This document shows positions 7,207 to 17,464 of a DNA stretch of 34,448 nt, piece by piece. Positions within the stretch are counted from its first letter, which is position 1, and each line of letters opens with the position of its first letter. A program made the position numbers and the translations under genes. Below the pieces are notes generated by a model that was given only the letters and a program-made list of their open reading frames with translations, did not search any database and was not told the DNA's origin. The stretch comes from Acidobacteriales bacterium 13_2_20CM_55_8 (GTDB taxonomy: Bacteria > Acidobacteriota > Terriglobia > Terriglobales > Acidobacteriaceae), in NCBI GenBank assembly GCA_001914815.1, contig MNDG01000165.1, forward strand, positions 1-34,448. Reading direction: 5' to 3'.

Positions 7207-10134
7207 CTACTTTCCACTTTCAACCGTTAGCAGTGCGACGGGAAAATTTTCCAGTAGAGACGACGCTCGGAGGAATCCCGATTCCCCGGCTTTTTCTGGG
7301 CGCAGGATTTCTGCGGTAAATGCGTTGCGGTACCTTGATTTTGAAAGCTCTGGTGGCAGTTCTATCCCGGTATCTTCCCACAAACCAGACTGAGCGGGCG
7401 AAGTTGCTCCGTTCACCAGCAAGCGCGCGCACATTCTAGGCACTGCGACGATCGCGGCAGAGCTTCCCTCCCGCCGGGCGAACGCGACGAGATGGTTAGC
7501 TTTGGCACCCAGGACGGCTAAGGGCAAGTAATCTCCCTGCTGAAAAAGAGATGCTTGTTGCTTGCGCAAATTCAGAGTTTTCCAGGTCAGATAAAACTTA
7601 GCCCGGCCATCGTTGTCGTCCTTCCCCAAACTGTCTGTCAGCTCTCGAGCGAGTGCCTTCACTCGCTCGCACGAGTCCGCGCCTGCCATCAATTCCTTCA
7701 AGCAACGCTGGCGGCGAGCGTAATCAACGGCGCGGCGATTGTCGGGATCGACCAGGCTAAGATCCCAGAGTTCATTGCCTTGGTAGATGTCAGGCACTCC
7801 GGGAGCTGTGAGCTTGATGAGGACTTGGGAAAGACTGTTGAATCTTCCGAGTCGCGCTACATATCGCTGAAACGGTACAAAATCTTCGAGAAAAGACTTT
7901 GCGCCGCTCGATGACAGAATTGCTTTCACGAACGCAGCCACGGCGGCTTCATATTCGGAGTTCGGATTCGCCCAACTGGTTCTTTGCTTGGCTTCGCGCA
8001 CCGCCTTCAACATGTACTGGTTGATTCGGTCGTAGAACTGGGGCCCCGCTATTGTTTCCTGCGGCGGCCAGGTCCCAATCAGGGTTTGATAAAGCAGGTA
8101 TTCGTCGTTTCTTGAAGGAGCTTCGGAGCCATCCACCATCCGCTTTTTATCTGCGTTCGTCTCCCGCCAGCGTCGGACGTTTCTTCTCCACAGAGCTGGG
8201 GTTTCAGAGAGCACATCAATGCGGGCGCGAACATCCTCGGAACGCTTGGTATCGTGGGTTGAAGTGTCCAGGAGGCTGTGGGGCCAGGCTTTTGCGCGCT
8301 GCTGGATTTCACGATGGAATTCATCCGGCGAAACACCGAATCTCTTGGGATCTCCTCCCACTTCGTTTAGCGAAACCAGACGGTTATAGCGATAGAAACT
8401 GGTGTCCTCCATACCTTTTGCCATCACCGCGCTGGTGAACTGTTGAAACTTCATGGCAAATCGGACGACTGACTGCCGGTAAGAACCCGTCTGCCCTGCT
8501 CCTTTTTGCGTGAGCAACACTTCTCGAATGAAATCGAAGACAGTGACATCAGCGATTGCACTTTGTCGCTTAGCCGATTGGACAGCTTCTTCGATATAGC
8601 TACGATCTGGGTCTGAGACATGAGTTTCGGTGATGTAGGTGCGATAAACCGGGAAATTGGCGACGATTTCGCTCAACGCATCCCGCAGACTGTTCAGAGT
8701 GAAGTCGCAGGTGTGACGTTCAGCCAGAGCGATACGACTGAGAATGTTTGCCAGCACATTCAGCTCGCTAGCCAGTGCACTGTGCATCACAATTTTCTTG
8801 GATTGATAGAGCAAGGTGTCAAAGTCGCATCGTTGGCCGAGGAAGGCACGATAAACGCGGTCCATTTTAGAAACGGAGTCCGGATCGACAAACAGCCCAT
8901 TCACCAGATTGGCAAAGTCATAACCCGTGGTGCCGTAAATTGGCCAATCTTCCGGTAGCCGCTCCACACTGGCAAGAATTTTTTCAATCACGACATAGAC
9001 TGATTTCGAATTGCATTCCTTGTTCAGGGATGGACAGTCCTGCTGGCATTGCAATCGATGGAAATATTGCGCGGGATTGTAGAGGCCGTCGGGATGATCG
9101 ATGCGCAGGCCATCCACTTTTCCGTCGCGGATGAGTTGCAGGACAAAATGGTGTGTAGCATCGAAGACCGCTTGGTTCTCCATTCGTAGACCGGCCAGGT
9201 CGTTGATGTCGAAAAAGCGGCGATAATTGATGTCGTCCGCGGCCACCCGCCAATATGCCAGCCGATAAGCTTGAGCTTTGATGAGCTCATGCAGAGCGTC
9301 GAAACTGCTGGGGTCGCCGGGCGTGCCATTGATCTTTCGCACGTTCTCGTCGATGAACTGGGATGTCTCAGCAGAACGCAAGCACAACGCCGCCAGGCGG
9401 CGCTTGTGAATTTCTTTATCGCGTATACGTTCTGCTTTTTTGTCAGGAGCGGTTTCCTGGCGACCGGGCAGATGATTGAAGGCCGAAATCAGACTTTGCA
9501 ATTCTAAAAAGTCGGCGTGCGAAGCGCCCAAACTCTGTTCAAGCCGCTCCAGACCACTTGCCCGCACGCGAGTATATTCTTTGGGATCCACGGGAAAACG
9601 GTGCTGATGATAGAAGATGCTGAACTCGCCTTTCTCTTTATCGAAAGTCAACTTCAGTTCGCCCAGATCGAGGATGCTGCCGTACTGATCTCCCAAGACT
9701 GGAACCAAAACTTTTCCTTGGAGTTCATCCTTCAGCGGCTGCCAGTCGATATCGAAGAAGTCGGCATAACTGGAGGCTTCTCCATTTTCCAGCACGTCTA
9801 ACCACCAGCCGTTGTCACTCCCCATCACTCCCATGTGATTGGGCACGATGTCCAGGATGTGTCCCATGCCGTGCTGGCGTAGCGCGGCCACGAAATTGTC
9901 GAAGTCTTCTGTGCTGCCGATCTCAGGATTCAGCAGGTTGTGATCGATGATGTCGTAGCCATGAGTGCTTCCCGGACGCGCTCTGAGATATGGAGAGGCA
10001 TAACAGTGAGTGATTCCCAGGGCGGCCAGATAAGGAACCAATTGGGTCGCATCGGCAAAGGTGAAATCGCGGTTGAATTGCAGACGGTACGTGGCCAGCG
10101 GAATTTGCGGCGAACTCATGGATGAAGAAACCAT
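7207..10134 (-). CDS. treY: Malto-oligosyltrehalose synthase
   Basis: 975 aa; 'IPLATYRLQFNRDFTFADATQLVPYLAALGITHCYASPYLRARPGSTHGYDI', 'VDGLRIDHPDGLYNP', 'GMEDTSFYRYNRLVSLNEVGG', 'PGVPDIYQGNELWDLSLVDPDNRRAVD'. Confidence 0.97.
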   Translation of the reverse strand: MVSSSMSSPQIPLATYRLQFNRDFTFADATQLVPYLAALGITHCYASPYLRARPGSTHGYDIIDHNLLNPEIGSTEDFDNFVAALRQHGMGHILDIVPNHMGVMGSDNGWWLDVLENGEASSYADFFDIDWQPLKDELQGKVLVPVLGDQYGSILDLGELKLTFDKEKGEFSIFYHQHRFPVDPKEYTRVRASGLERLEQSLGASHADFLELQSLISAFNHLPGRQETAPDKKAERIRDKEIHKRRLAALCLRSAETSQFIDENVRKINGTPGDPSSFDALHELIKAQAYRLAYWRVAADDINYRRFFDINDLAGLRMENQAVFDATHHFVLQLIRDGKVDGLRIDHPDGLYNPAQYFHRLQCQQDCPSLNKECNSKSVYVVIEKILASVERLPEDWPIYGTTGYDFANLVNGLFVDPDSVSKMDRVYRAFLGQRCDFDTLLYQSKKIVMHSALASELNVLANILSRIALAERHTCDFTLNSLRDALSEIVANFPVYRTYITETHVSDPDRSYIEEAVQSAKRQSAIADVTVFDFIREVLLTQKGAGQTGSYRQSVVRFAMKFQQFTSAVMAKGMEDTSFYRYNRLVSLNEVGGDPKRFGVSPDEFHREIQQRAKAWPHSLLDTSTHDTKRSEDVRARIDVLSETPALWRRNVRRWRETNADKKRMVDGSEAPSRNDEYLLYQTLIGTWPPQETIAGPQFYDRINQYMLKAVREAKQRTSWANPNSEYEAAVAAFVKAILSSSGAKSFLEDFVPFQRYVARLGRFNSLSQVLIKLTAPGVPDIYQGNELWDLSLVDPDNRRAVDYARRQRCLKELMAGADSCERVKALARELTDSLGKDDNDGRAKFYLTWKTLNLRKQQASLFQQGDYLPLAVLGAKANHLVAFARREGSSAAIVAVPRMCARLLVNGATSPAQSGLWEDTGIELPPELSKSRYRNAFTAEILRPEKAGESGFLRASSLLENFPVALLTVESGK

Positions 10135-11934
10135 ACGACGGACCAGGGCGGCATCTTGCCAGTATCCAGTTTTTCAGTCATGCCTTCGATAGTCGAGTAG
10201 ATCAAGCGCCTTGTGGGAGCAGCCGGCGGCGTTACAGAATCCGGACTGAGATTAGCTATCAAGCGTAGGGTCACTTCGCCGGCAAGTTTCCAGTCTACTG
10301 CCAGGCTATTGCTTTCTCCGAGCGTGAAGCTGCCAGATCGTCCACTCAAATTGCGAAGATGAGGAACGATTGTGTCACGTCTGAGCGTCAGTAGATCATG
10401 ATAGAAGGTAAGCCAAAATTGGTGAGTGGGCTCATCCAATGATCTCCAATCCAACTTCGACCTTGTGAAAGTCGTTTCTGCATTAGGATCGGGTAGCGAA
10501 GCCCTGGTATTGGGCGAACTGAATCTCTCGAATCGGGCGAACTCATTGCGTCGTCCGTCGGTGACTGCTGCGGCTAATTCGCCATCAAAATCGCAAAAAA
10601 ACAAAAACGAAGTATCGGCCCCGAATTCTTCTCCCATAAAAAGCAGCGGCGGCGACGGCGCCAGCAGAAGAATTGCCAGCGCAGCTTTGAGTGCTTTGGG
10701 TTCCGCGAGTTTGTTGATTCGTTCGCCATAGGCACGGTTTCCCACCTGGTCATGATTTTGCAAGAATGAGACAAACGAGGTCGGCGGTAAATCGCGAGAA
10801 GGTTCTCCGCGTGGAGCGTTGTTTCGATGGCGGGATCGCTCACCTTGATAGCTGAAGCCTTCGGCCAAGCATCGACCCAGGTGACGGATCGGCTGTTCGG
10901 AATAGTCGCAATAATAGCCGTCGGCCTCGCCCGTGATCAGCACATGTAGAGCATGATGGATATCATCATTCCATTGCGCGTCGTATAGTCTCGGAGTTTT
11001 GCGTTGGTCGCCCTCGGCCGTAGCGCCGGCGTCCCGTCGGCTCTCAAGAGATGTCAGATAATGAGCAGCGTTCTGATCATTCTCCAGCACTAAATGGATG
11101 AGCCGATCGACGCCTAACTTTGCGCGTATGGCTTCGGCCAACTCTGTGAGTATGTCAGGCTTCAATTCATCACTCTTCCAGCCAGTAAAGCGCATTGTGA
11201 ATAAAGAAATCTCGTACAGCGCGACTTCCAGGACCGTCAAAATTGATGGCATTGCCCCAGGGAGTGCGATGACGAGCAGTAAAAAACTCCGGAGCGTAAG
11301 TACGCAAGTAATTCCCTTCCGGCCCAAAGTGGTTGTATACCACATCCAAAAACACCATTAAGCCCTTGCGGTGTGCCGCCTGAATCAGCCGTTTCAGATC
11401 GTCGGGGTGGCCGTAGCAATTGTCAGGAGCGAACGGCAACACGGCGTCGTATCCCCAGTTGCGCGCTCCGGCGAAGTCGGCGATTGGCATTAGCTCAACC
11501 GTGGTGATTCCGACGTCGGCTAGATAATCGAGACGTTGTTCCGCTGCAGCGAACGTGCCGTCCGGAGTGAAGGTGCCAATATGCAGTTCGTAAATGACAG
11601 CTTCTTCCCAGGGCCGCCCGCGCCAATGTTCATCCTGCCAATCGAAAGCAGCGGGATCGATTACTTCGCTCGGTCCATGAACGTCGGAAGGCTGAAATCT
11701 CGACGCAGGATCTGGAACCTTGGTTTGCCCATTGATTTCAAACTGGTATCGACTGCCTGCGGGGGCATGGATGACAAGTTCGAGCCAGCCGTCTTCAAGT
11801 TTCGATAGGGCTCGCGGCTCCTGATTGGCGAGGCAGAGGTCGACTCGTTGCGCTTTCGGAGCCCAGAGGCGGAATCGTACGTTTCCGTCATCGAGGCACT
11901 CCGCCCCGAAGGGCATCGGATGTCTACGCCTCAT
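10116..11934 (-). pseudogene. treZ: Malto-oligosyltrehalose trehalohydrolase, apparently disrupted near 11170-11185 (ORFs 11170..11934 and 10116..~11195)
   Basis: N-terminal ORF ends '...VRDFFIHNALYWLEE*'; the tail continues in another frame as 'SDELKPDILTELAEAIRAKLG...LVLENDQNAAHYL...FLQNHDQVGNRAYGERI...LFMGEEFG'. The canonical segment between them, of the 'YRFDGLRLDAVHAI' type, is absent. Confidence 0.88.
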
Positions 11935-14089
11935 GCCGGCGCTCCACCGCCCGCACCTGGCCCGGTTCCCGTCCTACCAGCAAAGCTAGCGAGCGGGCCT
12001 GCAATGGGTAGCTTATGCCACCTTCGAAGAGACGTGCTGGGCTATCTGAGGCTGGGGAGGAGGTATCCACCAATCCCACCCAGCCTACGCCCGTAGGTGG
12101 CGCCGGAAGAAGAAAAGGTATGGACTCGTGATGAGCATTCATGAGAAGCAGGAAATCCTGATCGGTGACCGGCTCTCCACGCTCGGCCTGTTCCTCCAGT
12201 TTCCCCGAGAGGAAAATTCCCAGAGAACGAGCTGATTCGTTATTCCATTCTTCGTCGGTCATTTCGCGGCCGTCGGGCATCAGCCAATGGATGTCCTTGA
12301 TGCCGGCACCCTTGATTGATCTTCCCAGAAAGAAATTTCGCCGCTGAAATACAGGATGACTCTTGCGCAGGGCGATCATCCTCTGGGTGAAGGCCAGGAG
12401 CTCCTGCTCGGCTTCACCTAGATTCCAATGGATCCAGCTGAGTTCGTTATCCTGACAATAAGCATTGTTGTTTCCATTTTGTGTGTGTCCGATCGAGTCC
12501 CCTGACAGCATCATGGGTACACCTTGCGAGAGAAACAACGTCGCAAGGAAATTACGTTTTTGCCGGGCGCGCAGAGCGTTCACGTCCAGATCCTCAGTAG
12601 GGCCTTCGACTCCGCAATTCCAACTGCGATTGTTATCGGTGCCATCGCGATTGTCTTCGCCATTGGCCTCGTTGTGCTTGTCGTTGTAGCTGACAAGATC
12701 GTGCAGCGTGAAGCCATCGTGAGCGGTTACAAAATTAATGCTGGCATAGGGCCGGCGGCCGCTGCGAGCGTAAAGATCGCTTGAGCCGGTGATGCGATAC
12801 GCGAGCTCGCCGATGATGCCTCCATCTCCTTTCCAGTAAGAACGTATGGCATCGCGGTAACGGTCGTTCCATTCTGCCCAGCCAACGGGAAATTTTCCGA
12901 CTTGATAGCCACCCTCGCCCAGATCCCAGGGCTCGGCAATTAGCTTTACCTGCGACAAAATCGGATCCTGATGAATGATGTCAAGAAATGCCCCCAAGCG
13001 ATCGACTTCATGCAGCTCCCGAGCGAGAGTCGCAGCCAGGTCGAAACGGAAGCCGTCCACGTGCATCTCGAGAACCCAATAGCGAAGGCTGTCCATGATG
13101 AGCTGCAGCACCCGCGGATGCCGCATGTTTAACGTGTTTCCGGTGCCGGTGTAGTCGCGGTAATAGCGAGCATTATCCGGCATTGGGCGGTAATAGACAG
13201 AGTTGTCGATGCCGCGAAAGGACAATGTAGGACCCAGGTGGTTGCCTTCCGCCGTGTGGTTGTAGACGACATCGAGAATGACTTCGATGCCCGCGGAATG
13301 GAGCGTCTTCACCATCGTCTTGAACTCGCTGACCGTTCCCGTGGCGGAGTAGCGCGGCTCGGGTGCAAAAAAACCAATGGTGTTATAGCCCCAGTAGTTA
13401 CGCAAACCTTTCTCGATAAGTACGCGGTCATCGACGAAACAATGGACCGGCATCAGCTCAACCGCGGTAATGCCTAAGCGTTTCAGGTAACTGATGACCG
13501 GGGCTGTTGCTAATCCGGCGTAGGTTCCGCGTAGAGCAGGCGGAACTTCGGGATGCAATTTGGTGAAGCCCTTGACGTGTACTTCGTAAATCACACTCTG
13601 GTGCCAGGGAATGCGAGGAGGCTGGTCTGCACCCCAAGTGAAAGAAGGGTCGATCACGATGCCTTTGAGCATGCCGGGAGCGCTATCCCGGCGATCGAAA
13701 GACAAATCTTCCTTGGCGTGACCAATCCGGTAGCCGAAGTGCGAATCGCTCCACTTCAAATCATTCTTGACTTGTTTGGCGTAGGGATCCAGCAGGAGCT
13801 TATGGTGGTTAAAACGTTGTCCGTGCGACGGATCGTACGTACCGTGGACACGGTAACCGTATAAGAGTCCCGGGCGTGCTTCGGGCAAGTAGCAATGCCA
13901 AACCTGGTCAGTCTGCTCGTTCAAGGTAATGCGATGGATTTCACGTCGGCCGCTGCTGTCGAACAGGCACAGCTCGACCTTCTCGGCGTGTTCGGAGAAG
14001 AGGGCGAAATTCACGCCTTCGCCATCCCAAGTGGCTCCTAGGGGGTAGGGTTTACCCGGCCAGACGATCGGCTTAGTCTGGTGCAACAC
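11924..14089 (-). CDS. glgX: Glycogen debranching protein GlgX/TreX (isoamylase-type GH13)
   Basis: 721 aa; '[33 protein letters not shown]', '[15 protein letters not shown]', '[19 protein letters not shown]', '[26 protein letters not shown]'. Confidence 0.96.
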   Translation of the reverse strand: MLHQTKPIVWPGKPYPLGATWDGEGVNFALFSEHAEKVELCLFDSSGRREIHRITLNEQTDQVWHCYLPEARPGLLYGYRVHGTYDPSHGQRFNHHKLLLDPYAKQVKNDLKWSDSHFGYRIGHAKEDLSFDRRDSAPGMLKGIVIDPSFTWGADQPPRIPWHQSVIYEVHVKGFTKLHPEVPPALRGTYAGLATAPVISYLKRLGITAVELMPVHCFVDDRVLIEKGLRNYWGYNTIGFFAPEPRYSATGTVSEFKTMVKTLHSAGIEVILDVVYNHTAEGNHLGPTLSFRGIDNSVYYRPMPDNARYYRDYTGTGNTLNMRHPRVLQLIMDSLRYWVLEMHVDGFRFDLAATLARELHEVDRLGAFLDIIHQDPILSQVKLIAEPWDLGEGGYQVGKFPVGWAEWNDRYRDAIRSYWKGDGGIIGELAYRITGSSDLYARSGRRPYASINFVTAHDGFTLHDLVSYNDKHNEANGEDNRDGTDNNRSWNCGVEGPTEDLDVNALRARQKRNFLATLFLSQGVPMMLSGDSIGHTQNGNNNAYCQDNELSWIHWNLGEAEQELLAFTQRMIALRKSHPVFQRRNFFLGRSIKGAGIKDIHWLMPDGREMTDEEWNNESARSLGIFLSGKLEEQAERGEPVTDQDFLLLMNAHHESIPFLLPAPPTGVGWVGLVDTSSPASDSPARLFEGGISYPLQARSLALLVGREPGQVRAVERRHEA

Positions 14090-14393
14090 TCGAAAACCTC
14101 ACTGGAAACTTAGCCTCGGGGGTAGCCTTGGCACTTGAATGGTCCCAACCAGCAACAAACCCTTAACTCTAGAGCGTCAGCAGCCTACGCGCCATCCGGT
14201 ACTCACGGTACGGCGGGGTATGCGCTCTCTGTAGCTCTGGCTGGACGCGTGCACGGCCCAGTCAGGAGCGAATTTCTGTACTGGACCTTACGTGTCTGGA
14301 TACACTGCAATCCCGATTTCTTTTTAGATTATCCCTTCATAGACTCTTGCAGGCGGAAGTTTAACCTCCATGCGTGTTCGCCCGAGGAGTGCA

Positions 14394-15374
14394 ATGGCGC
14401 CGACAGTCAAATCGGCGATGAGCGGTTGGACAACATCCAAGTGCCTCGTTTTCGTTCTGACAGTTTCGGTCTGCGGAAGCGCTCAAGTGCCGCCGCGGTC
14501 TGGAACAGTGACCGCATCCTCGGATATTCAACCGCTTGTGTCGCCCGACGTACGAAAGACAGCGTGGGAGATTCTGGCTACGGCTGCTGCGGATAACAAA
14601 GTCTCTCGGCGGCAGAACGTGATTGTGGCGGCGTCCACGATCGGGACATGGTCCAAATCTGTAACCCTTGTCGAGTCCTTACTCCACGATAAAGATCCCG
14701 ATGTAAGAACAGTCGCCGCAGCAGCTTTAGCCGAGATGAATTCGCGCCGCTCAATCCCTGTTTTGCGAAGGCTTTTGGACGATGACTCGGCCGTCGTCAG
14801 GTTCGCGGCGGCGAAATCACTTTGGCAGCTTGGAGATTATAGCGGCCGGGAGATTCTGACGGGTGTGCTTCAGGGTGACAGCTCTCCGTCGGATGGAGTG
14901 ATAAAGAGCAACCTCCGAGACGCCAACAAGAAGCTGCACAGCCCGAAAGAATTGGCATTCGCTGGAATCAATGCGGCCTCGGGCCTGCTCGGTCCACTTT
15001 CATATGGAGTGACGGTGGCCGAACAGTTTGCCACGGATAAATCAGCGTCCGCGCGCGCGATATCGGCCTCCCTGCTTGCATCGGATCGCAACCCCGCTTC
15101 CGTGCGCGAGCTACGGGATGCTTTGCAGGACAAGAACGCCGCCGTACGGGCAGCGGCGGCAAAAGCTCTCGGTCAGCATCCTTGCAGGTCAGTGGTAAAG
15201 GATTTGCACAGCTTGCTTGACGAAAGTAAGGATGAAGTCAAATTCATGGCTGCCGCGTCTATATTACGGATTTCAACCAATGCTGGCCGGCGTCGCGAAG
15301 CATGTGAAATGCCCGCTCCCGCCGCGTCTGCCGTAGCGCAAAGTGTTCCGGAATCAGCAGACAAGACCAAATGA
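14394..15374 (+). CDS. HEAT-repeat domain-containing protein
   Basis: Repeats 'DPDVRTVAAAALAEMNSRRSIPVLRRLLDDDSAVVRFAAAKSLWQLGD', 'ALQDKNAAVRAAAAKALGQ'; N-terminal hydrophobic signal-like segment. Start uncertain (14370 or 14394). Confidence 0.8.
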   Translation: MAPTVKSAMSGWTTSKCLVFVLTVSVCGSAQVPPRSGTVTASSDIQPLVSPDVRKTAWEILATAAADNKVSRRQNVIVAASTIGTWSKSVTLVESLLHDKDPDVRTVAAAALAEMNSRRSIPVLRRLLDDDSAVVRFAAAKSLWQLGDYSGREILTGVLQGDSSPSDGVIKSNLRDANKKLHSPKELAFAGINAASGLLGPLSYGVTVAEQFATDKSASARAISASLLASDRNPASVRELRDALQDKNAAVRAAAAKALGQHPCRSVVKDLHSLLDESKDEVKFMAAASILRISTNAGRRREACEMPAPAASAVAQSVPESADKTK

Positions 15375-15554
15375 GACGGCGTAGTCCGCGCTAAAACAAT
15401 TAGCCTATACATATCCCCTCAAACCCTTCTCTCAAAGCCTGTACGGCTGTGTGAATTCCTGCTAGTTCTGAACTGGGAAGATGAGATGACATTTCTCGCG
15501 ATTTAGGGTTTCCGCTGGATTGCCGATATATGGTGAAGAGCTTAAAAGCAAATT

Positions 15555-16637
15555 ATGAAATGTTGTGGCACCCCGTCTCGTCAGATGTGCCGGCAAGCGG
15601 TGCGGCGCCGTGTAACGGTTTCGGCGAACTCCATTCTCGCTATCTTGTTGGGAGTTATCGCCTCCGGGACCATTCCTTCTGCTCGAGCCCAAAGTGCCAT
15701 TGACGACGTACATATCCAGCCGCGCGCCGAGCGCCCCATCGAGGACAAAATGCTGGTGGGTGGGCCAAAGCTCGACAGCGGAAGCAAGCCGTTGAAGGTT
15801 CTTGTCGACCTCGTCTTGGTCCCGGTCACCATCCTCGACGGCATGAACCGGCTGGTACGAGGTCTGGGCCGGGATAACTTCCAGGTATTCGAAGGAAAGC
15901 ATGCCCAGGATATTCGCTATTTCTCCAGTGAAGACGCGCCGGTTTCACTGGGTATCATTCTCGACGTGAGCGGTAGCATGTCGGATAAGATCTACCGGGC
16001 TCGCGAAGCAGTCCTCGACTTCCTAAATTCCGCCAATCCGCAAGATGAGTTCTTCATGATCACCTTTGCGGACAAGCCGGAACAAGCCGCGGATTTCACT
16101 GAACAGGTGGAAGACATCCAGTCCAAGCTGATCTATGCCATGCCCAGGGGCCGAACCTCATTGTTAGACGCTATCTATCTGGGAATCAGTAAAATGCGAC
16201 AGGCAAAGCATTCGCGAAAAGCTTTGCTCGTCATTTCGGATGGGGGAGACAACCACAGTCGCTATACCGAGTCCGAGATTGTCGCCCAGGTTAAAGAAGC
16301 CGATGTGATGATCTACGGGATCGGTCTCTATGACCGCCGCTTTCCGACTCCTGAAGAGTCTCTGGGCCCGGAATTGTTACGCAAGGTTGCTGAGGTGACG
16401 GGCGGATGCTCGTTCACCATTGATAACCCTAATGACCTGGCGCAAGTTACAAAAGCAGTCGGAGTCATGCTGCGTAACCAATACTTGCTTGGTTACCGCC
16501 CCGACAGTGTCAGTCGAGACGGGAAATGGCATAAGATCAAGATCAAATTGAAGCAACCAAAGAAAATCAAGTTTTCCCGTCCCGAACTGCAGTTTGGTTA
16601 CAGTCCTCCCCTTAAATTAGGTACAGGAATTACCTGA
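15555..16637 (+). CDS. VWA domain-containing protein (VWFA-related Acidobacterial domain type)
   Basis: 'LVLVPVTILDGMNRLVRGLGRDNFQVFEGKHAQDIRYFSSEDAPVSLGIILDVSGSMSDKI...GRTSLLDAIYLG...KALLVISDGGDNHSRY'; MIDAS DxSGS. Confidence 0.92.
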   Translation: MKCCGTPSRQMCRQAVRRRVTVSANSILAILLGVIASGTIPSARAQSAIDDVHIQPRAERPIEDKMLVGGPKLDSGSKPLKVLVDLVLVPVTILDGMNRLVRGLGRDNFQVFEGKHAQDIRYFSSEDAPVSLGIILDVSGSMSDKIYRAREAVLDFLNSANPQDEFFMITFADKPEQAADFTEQVEDIQSKLIYAMPRGRTSLLDAIYLGISKMRQAKHSRKALLVISDGGDNHSRYTESEIVAQVKEADVMIYGIGLYDRRFPTPEESLGPELLRKVAEVTGGCSFTIDNPNDLAQVTKAVGVMLRNQYLLGYRPDSVSRDGKWHKIKIKLKQPKKIKFSRPELQFGYSPPLKLGTGIT

Positions 16638-16729
16638 TTGGGGAAAACCTCATTGGTGAGATATATAAGTTCCAGATTAGAACTGTTAAGTCAAGGAATC
16701 TGGCCATACCCCACAATACGGCAAATTCG

Positions 16730-17016
16730 ATGGTCTCCCATTGCGCAAACCCCGCCTGCGCCGCTCCCGGCTATACCTGCGAGACGGAAGACTATTTCAA
16801 TTTGAGGTGCGGTCTTTCAGTGTTCCGGGTTTCACCCAGCCTGGAGAAACACTAAAAAACGGCAAGGTATCGCGCTTGGTCGCACATTTTTGGCTGTGCG
16901 GGCAGTGTTCTTCGAACTTGACCCTGACTTTCGAGCAGGCAAAGGGCGTGACTTTGACGTCTCTGCCGACCGCGAGCCACGACTCGTCTGCTGCTTTCCA
17001 ACAAGCTAATTCCTAA
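16730..17016 (+). pseudogene. Small zinc-ribbon-like hypothetical protein, apparently frameshifted by 1 nt near 16766-16772
   Basis: 'MVSHCANPACAAP' (frame from 16730) then 'RLYLRDGRLFQFEVRS...HFWLCGQCSSNLTLTFE' in another frame. Restoring one base in the CCCGG run gives a continuous Cx4C...CxxC protein. Confidence 0.6.
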
Positions 17017-17082
17017 CCAGTCGCCTCCCAGCTCCCCTCTCGAGAAGTCTTGTCCATGGCAGTGCTGCCAGCAGGTTCGAAC

Positions 17083-17164
17083 ACCAAGGGTTAAATACCA
17101 AGGGTTAAATACCAAGGGTTAAATACCAAGGGTTAAATACCAAGGGTTAAATACCAAGGGTTAA
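17083..17164 (+). repeat. 14-bp tandem repeat ACCAAGGGTTAAAT, five full copies plus a partial sixth
   Basis: Copies start at 17083, 17097, 17111, 17125 and 17139; partial copy ACCAAGGGTTAA at 17153-17164. Flanked by GAACACCAA (17079-17087) and TTGGTGTTC (17167-17175). Confidence 0.97.
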
Positions 17165-17199
17165 CGTTGGTGTTCAGAGGTTGGAAGAAATTAGGGAGG

Positions 17200-17243
17200 G
17201 GCGGGCACCGGATTTGAAAAGGGGAGGTAAATCGGTGCCCGCC
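17200..17243 (+). other. Long hairpin: 11-bp perfect stem extended by 4 bp with one bulge
   Basis: GGCGGGCACCG-gATTT-...-AAAT-CGGTGCCCGCC. No U-tract follows, so not a canonical intrinsic terminator. Confidence 0.8.
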
Positions 17244-17464
17244 TTCCGTCTCCTTCGCGTTGGGGTTAAGTTATTCATACGCCCCTACCGGATTCTGGTG
17301 CTATCAGGAACATCCTGTATTTTTTGATGAAAAGTGCCTCGTCCGCCCTCAGAAAGGGGAACTAGAAAAGCTCGCTCGGAAATCCAAGCCAGCTCTGGAA
17401 ATCAGCTCACAACCGCTGTCCTCCGATAGCGAATCTGAGATAGTGCGAAGGGGCAGCCCACTTC

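Noticed and set aside
9940-10125. Numerous antisense ORFs over treY, glgX, arg genes and others (for example this one)
   Set aside because: Shadows of high-GC coding frames on the opposite strand; no domain signatures.
14135-14596. 153-aa + strand ORF upstream of the HEAT protein
   Set aside because: Overlaps the HEAT-repeat ORF in another frame with no recognisable motif; likely spurious.
17083-17166. CRISPR-like array
   Set aside because: The 14-bp units are directly contiguous with no unique spacers, and no cas genes are present; it is a simple tandem repeat.
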